A DNA stretch of 64,000 bases, taken from Verrucomicrobiaceae bacterium UBA1938. Lineage in GTDB: Bacteria; Verrucomicrobiota; Verrucomicrobiia; Verrucomicrobiales; Verrucomicrobiaceae. The translations under genes and the position numbers were made by a program. Position 1 is the first letter of the stretch, and the number at the start of each line of letters is the position of its first letter. The notes below the pieces were generated by a model, which saw only the letters and a program-made list of their open reading frames with translations, did not search any database and was not told where the DNA came from. The stretch is from assembly GCA_002336895.1 (NCBI GenBank), contig DDFC01000007.1, positions 1 to 64,000 on the forward strand, written 5' to 3'. This document shows positions 60,443 to 64,000 of this stretch, one piece after another.

Positions 60443-60458
60443 ATGCCAGGCATTTAGT
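60443..60458 (+). repeat. Right arm of 16-bp inverted repeat around accessory block
   Basis: ATGCCAGGCATTTAGT is the exact reverse complement of 55441-55456. It lies 37 bp upstream of the RAYT gene and upstream of paralog B. Its palindromic core equals the tip of the IS4-family element. Confidence 0.75.
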
Positions 60459-60495
60459 TGATTGATTATTCTCAAATTTCATCCATTTTCCGCCC

Positions 60496-61632
60496 ATGAA
60501 TCCCGTCCAAGCCCCTCATCCCCAGTCGCTCCCGCTTGAGGCGCAGCTGCTCGGTGTGAATGCCAAAACCGGCCTCTATCCTGCCGCGCGGTCCTGGTCC
60601 GGCGGGCGCAAGCGCATCCTCGGCAAGGGGCCCTTCGAGTCCTACTGCTACCACGTCATGTCCCGCACCTGTGGCGGCGAGATCTGGTTCGACGACATCG
60701 AAAAAGAAGCTCTCCGCCGCATCATCTGGCGCATGGCCGAGTTCTCCGGCATCAAGATCGTCACCTACTGTCTCATGGGCAATCACTTCCACCTCCTCGC
60801 CGAAGTGCCGCACCGGCGGACTTGGCTGGAACGCTTTGACGGACCCGACGGCGAAGCCAAGCTCTTCCAGCACCTCAGCATCCTCTACAGCAAGACCTAC
60901 CTCGGCCTCCTGCGCGATGAACTCGCCGACCTCCGCCAGCGCGGCATGGCCATCCTCGCCAACCAGAAAATCGACGCCCTCAAAAAGCGCTTCTGCGATC
61001 TCTCCCTCTTCGTCAAAGAAATCAAAGAGCGCTTCAGCCGCTGGTTTAACAAACGCCGTGGCCGTCGCGGCACCCTGTGGATGGACCGTTTTAAGAGCGT
61101 GCTGGTCGAAGGCAAAGGTGATCCCCTCCGCACCATGGCCGCCTACATCGACCTCAACCCCGTGCGAGCAGGCCTCGTCAAAGACCCGAAAGACTACCGC
61201 TGGTGCGGCTACGCCGAGGCCCTCGGCGGCAGCCGCCGTGCCCAGCGCGGCCTCTGCAAAGCCCTGGGCAAACCGGTGGACGGCTGGAAAAGCGCCGCTG
61301 CTGCGGAAGCCTACCGCTGTCTGCTGCATACCGATGGCCGCGAGGTCAAAGACGCCCAAAACGAAAGCGTCGTGCGTCGCGGTCTCAGCGTCGACAGCGC
61401 CCGTTCCGTGCTTACCGATAAAGGCAAGCTCAGCACCGCCGAACTCGTCCGCCTGCGCGTGCGCTACTTCACCGATGGCCTGGTGCTCGGCAGCAAAGAC
61501 TTCGTCGAAGGCATCTTTGAATCCCAGCGGGAGCTCTTTGGCCCCAGACGCAAAAACGGAGCCCGCCGCCTCGCAGAATCCACCGAACCCTTCTACACAC
61601 TGCGCCAGCTGCGCGTGCGATCACTGGGATAG
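60496..61632 (+). CDS. REP-associated tyrosine transposase (RAYT, Y1_Tnp)
   Basis: A 378-residue IS200/IS605-like single-strand transposase of the RAYT group, which binds and cleaves REP hairpins. The HUH motif is H97-F98-H99 in VTYCLMGNHFHLLAEV, and the catalytic Tyr is about Y217 in MAAYIDLNPVRAGLVKDP. Also conserved: YCYHVMSRTCGGE, GTLWMDRFKSVLVE and YRWCGYAEALGG. An insertion between about 112 and 170 and a 120-residue C-terminal extension are typical of verrucomicrobial members. No terminal repeats surround it, as expected for a domesticated single-copy RAYT. Confidence 0.93.
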   Translation: MNPVQAPHPQSLPLEAQLLGVNAKTGLYPAARSWSGGRKRILGKGPFESYCYHVMSRTCGGEIWFDDIEKEALRRIIWRMAEFSGIKIVTYCLMGNHFHLLAEVPHRRTWLERFDGPDGEAKLFQHLSILYSKTYLGLLRDELADLRQRGMAILANQKIDALKKRFCDLSLFVKEIKERFSRWFNKRRGRRGTLWMDRFKSVLVEGKGDPLRTMAAYIDLNPVRAGLVKDPKDYRWCGYAEALGGSRRAQRGLCKALGKPVDGWKSAAAAEAYRCLLHTDGREVKDAQNESVVRRGLSVDSARSVLTDKGKLSTAELVRLRVRYFTDGLVLGSKDFVEGIFESQRELFGPRRKNGARRLAESTEPFYTLRQLRVRSLG

Positions 61633-61640
61633 TCCCCAGT

Positions 61641-62444
61641 TCACGGACGAACAGCAGCAGAAACACTGGCCCCGGCCACCGCAGCAATGACCGGTGCTTT
61701 GGCAGGCTGGCTCTGCAAAAACAACACCACTCCGCGCGCGATGCCATCAGCAAGCCGGTCACGATACTCGGCTTGCTTGATCAAAACCGACTCGGATGCA
61801 CTGGTGATGAACCCGCATTCCACCAGCACCGCAGGGCATGCCGCCCGCGCCACCACCGCATAGTCCCGGGCTTTGGTGCCGCGGTTTCCCGCCTTGGTCG
61901 TGCTGCATACCAGCCTCTGCACCACACCGGCAAACTCGGCACTCGCTGAAGAACTTTCTTTCTTGGCCCGAGTCTCGGCAGACACCAGTTGCCGTGCCGA
62001 CAAGGAGGTGTTCGCTGCATAATAAGTCTCGATGCCCTCCGCATCGCTGCCTTCCCCGTCCGTGTTGAGATGCACGCTCACAAAGGCATCTGCATTGTAT
62101 CGTGAGGTAAATGCAGCCCTTTCATCCAGAGTTAGGTAGCTGTCATCCTGGCGTGTCATCACCACCCGTACACCGGCCTTTTCCAGCTCCTGCTTCAGCC
62201 GCTTGGCGATGTCGAGACTGAGTTTTTTTTCGGTCACACCATGAGACACCGCCCCGCCATCATGCCCGCCATGTCCGGCATCCACCACCACCAGAGGGGC
62301 CGTTTCAGACCAGATCGCGTCATGCGGCAGAGGCTCTGAGGCCTGCCTCTGTTGCTGCCACACAAGGCAAAAAGCACTTCCGCCCAGAGCCGCCAGAGAG
62401 GCCAGGGTCTGCAGGCTTGAAGCAATGGACAGGCGAAATTTCAA
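61641..62444 (-). CDS. N-acetylmuramoyl-L-alanine amidase (Amidase_3)
   Basis: A 267-residue zinc amidase that cleaves the bond between MurNAc and L-Ala of peptidoglycan. The Amidase_3 signatures are VVVDAGHGGHDGGA (His ligand), KKLSLDIAKRL (Glu nearby in TEKK), VVMTRQDD, ADAFVSVHLNTD (second His) and ACPAVLVECGFITSASE (catalytic Glu). The N-terminal hydrophobic segment (LASLAALGGSAFCLVW) is a signal anchor, so it works in the periplasm. Divergent from the LysM protein gene, 63 bp away. Confidence 0.94.
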   Translation of the reverse strand: MKFRLSIASSLQTLASLAALGGSAFCLVWQQQRQASEPLPHDAIWSETAPLVVVDAGHGGHDGGAVSHGVTEKKLSLDIAKRLKQELEKAGVRVVMTRQDDSYLTLDERAAFTSRYNADAFVSVHLNTDGEGSDAEGIETYYAANTSLSARQLVSAETRAKKESSSASAEFAGVVQRLVCSTTKAGNRGTKARDYAVVARAACPAVLVECGFITSASESVLIKQAEYRDRLADGIARGVVLFLQSQPAKAPVIAAVAGASVSAAVRP

Positions 62445-62507
62445 AAAATTATTCGGTTATTTAAAATATTTATTTGAATTAACAATCGAATTTTCTACAA
62501 TTGCTAT
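62445..62507. promoter_or_regulatory. AT-rich divergent promoter region
   Basis: The 63 bp between two divergent cell-wall genes are almost entirely A/T, in contrast to the GC-rich surroundings. TTGAAT followed 17 bp later by ACAATT is a weak candidate promoter for the LysM gene. No Shine-Dalgarno sequence precedes the ATG at 62508. Confidence 0.4.
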
Positions 62508-63851
62508 ATGAAGACGCCATGCCCTGCCACTCGTGTGCTGAGTTCTCTCATCCTTGCATGGGGTGTCGCATCGGCAGTGCCAGCATCCGCGCAGGTCTCC
62601 AACACTTTCACTGGGTCGCCACCGCCGGGTTACCCAGCACCCGGCACGGGCTTGGCTCCGCGGCAGACTTCCACCAAGGCCAGCCGCCAGTCCGCAGCAG
62701 CCATTCAGGCTCCTGTCACCCATCCTCAGTACCAAGGCACATATCCCCCGCCTCCTGGCTTCACCTACCCGCCACCTCCGGGTTACGGCATGAATCAGCC
62801 TTCCGCCTCGGCCAAGAAGTCCTCAGCCAAGGGAAAAACCAGCTCCAAGACACCTGCCATCAAACCCGCAGGCCCACCTCCTCCGCCCAAAGTCTATGGC
62901 CCTACCGGAGACCTGACCAGCCAGGTGGAAAAACTGCGCGACAGCGACAAAGTCCAAAACCTCCGCATCGGCGCTCTGGAGCGTGATGTCAGCAGCATCA
63001 AGCGCAGTGGCAAAGGCGGATCGCGCTACGATGGCGGCAGCGATCTGGCAGCCTACACGACCTACATCTCTCGTCCCGGTGACACACTCTGGAGCATCGC
63101 CACCAAGCACCGCGTCAGTGTCGGCGAAATCCAGCAGCTCAACCGCATGACGGGTGAAGACGTCAGCGTCGGTCAGACGCTCCTCATCCCCTCCCCTCAC
63201 CGCACCCCGGAAACCACGACCGCCAGCTACACGCCCCTGACTCCCGGTGGCGCTTCAGCCGCTCCCCACTCATCCGCCACGACCACCACTGTGGTCACAG
63301 CCCCCCTCTATTACACAGTCAAAAAAGGAGACAGTCTCAAAGGCATCGCCCTCAAGCACAAGACCACCGCTGTTGCTCTGGCCACGGCCAACAAGATCAA
63401 GGACGTGAACAAAATCACCGTGGGCCAGCGCCTCAAGATCCCGGGCCGCACCACCAAGATCACGGTGGCGGCAAAGCCTCAGGCACCCCGCCCCGCCCCC
63501 TCAGACACCATCCCCCTGCCTGGGTTTGGCACCACTGGCAGCCCGCCACCGCCTGCGGCCGGTCTGGCCGCAGTCCCCCCGCCCTCAGCAGGCATGGCTT
63601 CCACTCCTGCTCCCCCACCCTCCTACCCGCCGGCATCTCCAGCCCCCAAAGCACCGGATATGACCGACTCACACCGCGGTATTCTGGCCTATCGTGTGGA
63701 CCGTGCCGACACCATCGAAAGCATCGCCACCCAGTTCACCACCACGCCGGATCACATCCGTGAGATGAACCGCCTGGCCCCGGGCTCCATGCTCAAGCCC
63801 GGAGACGAAATCATGGTTCCTGCCATGGGTGCGGTGTCGCTGAAAAACTAG
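62508..63851 (+). CDS. Secreted protein with three LysM domains
   Basis: A 447-residue protein with signal peptide MKTPCPATRVLSSLILAWGVASAVPASAQ, a Pro/Gly/Tyr-rich region (about 30-125), then LysM domains that bind peptidoglycan. LysM1 is ISRPGDTLWSIATKHRVSVGEIQQLNRM, LysM2 is YYTVKKGDSLKGIALKHKTTAVAL, and a more divergent LysM3 at the C-terminus is YRVDRADTIESIATQFTTTPDHIREMN. They are joined by Thr/Pro-rich linkers. No catalytic domain is present; it is probably a wall-binding adaptor for the divergent amidase. Confidence 0.92.
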   Translation: MKTPCPATRVLSSLILAWGVASAVPASAQVSNTFTGSPPPGYPAPGTGLAPRQTSTKASRQSAAAIQAPVTHPQYQGTYPPPPGFTYPPPPGYGMNQPSASAKKSSAKGKTSSKTPAIKPAGPPPPPKVYGPTGDLTSQVEKLRDSDKVQNLRIGALERDVSSIKRSGKGGSRYDGGSDLAAYTTYISRPGDTLWSIATKHRVSVGEIQQLNRMTGEDVSVGQTLLIPSPHRTPETTTASYTPLTPGGASAAPHSSATTTTVVTAPLYYTVKKGDSLKGIALKHKTTAVALATANKIKDVNKITVGQRLKIPGRTTKITVAAKPQAPRPAPSDTIPLPGFGTTGSPPPPAAGLAAVPPPSAGMASTPAPPPSYPPASPAPKAPDMTDSHRGILAYRVDRADTIESIATQFTTTPDHIREMNRLAPGSMLKPGDEIMVPAMGAVSLKN

Positions 63852-63967
63852 GCTCTACCAAGCACGCGCACTCCGCGCCCACCACCCTCCTCCCGGAAAA
63901 CTCCGCAGGCGCAATCATACGGGAAAGATTGAATGCTTCTAGGCGCATGGCCGTCTAAGCTTCCGTT

Positions 63968-64000
63968 ATGAATATGCGGCCTCGTTTCCCTTCTCACACG
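63968..64000 (+). CDS. Possible start of a gene cut by the window end
   Basis: ATG at 63968 opens a frame MNMRPRFPSHT that runs off the end. There is too little sequence to name it. The preceding 115 bp are intergenic and contain no recognised element. Confidence 0.3.
   Translation, partial: MNMRPRFPSHT

Noticed and set aside
60560..61690. Second long frame overlapping the RAYT gene
   Set aside because: A +1 shadow rich in Ser/Pro/Ala; the RAYT frame carries all catalytic motifs.
1..64000. CRISPR arrays, rRNA or tRNA genes
   Set aside because: No regularly spaced identical repeats and no cloverleaf or rRNA-like sequence was noticed on either strand; small RNAs cannot be excluded by eye.

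Overview
The window is a high-GC bacterial chromosome segment whose gene content points to the phylum Verrucomicrobiota (Prosthecobacter/Verrucomicrobium-like). The clues are an SHD1-domain secreted protein, FG-GAP/VCBS secreted proteins, a Tat-exported TIM-barrel 'sugar phosphate isomerase', DUF6702, many small secreted hypotheticals, weak Shine-Dalgarno sites and a gram-negative envelope (Mla system, outer-membrane barrel, LysM/amidase). This assignment is inference from gene content; no rRNA gene is present.

Layout. 0.3-9 kb: carB, a secreted HExxH protein, a GT4 glycosyltransferase, an L,D-transpeptidase and two secreted proteins. 9-13 kb: a stand-alone ovothiol-type methyltransferase, an M29-like protein, a TSUP exporter and a Tat-exported TIM barrel. 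13-24 kb: a YhcG-type nuclease, an M1 peptidase, maltokinase, xylose isomerase, an MFS carrier, an SGNH-like secreted protein, a DEAD-box helicase and an AlkA-like glycosylase. 24-31 kb: FHA/coiled-coil protein plus a putative barrel, FMN reductase, UbiB kinase, xylulokinase. 31.4-37.7 kb: a tightly overlapping operon STAS-MlaE-MlaF-MlaD-GAF/PP2C/HATPase, then a lysophospholipid acyltransferase-like protein and a pseudouridine synthase. 37.9-45.2 kb: lysC; a Sel1-repeat gene bracketed by two copies of the 3' end of rpsF; then rpsF, pth, rplY and prs. 45-55 kb: Ser/Thr kinase, SMR exporter, clpP, TIM barrel, several envelope hypotheticals, an amino-acid ABC transporter. 55.4-60.5 kb: an AT-richer accessory block bracketed by a 16-bp inverted repeat, holding an IS4-family element and two paralogous unknown genes. 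60.5-64 kb: a RAYT (Y1) transposase, an N-acetylmuramoyl-L-alanine amidase and a triple-LysM protein.

How the genes work together. The most system-like unit is the Mla operon. Its STAS subunit (MlaB position) is co-encoded with a three-domain protein carrying both a PP2C phosphatase and a GHKL/RsbW-like kinase domain. This suggests phospho-switch control of lipid transport between the membranes. xylA and xylB lie 10 kb apart and would together convert xylose to xylulose-5-phosphate. The rpsF-pth-rplY-prs cluster is a conserved housekeeping unit. The amidase, LysM protein and L,D-transpeptidase are cell-wall functions. Mobile DNA is concentrated at 39.2-42.6 and 55.4-61.6 kb. I saw no tRNA, rRNA or CRISPR array.
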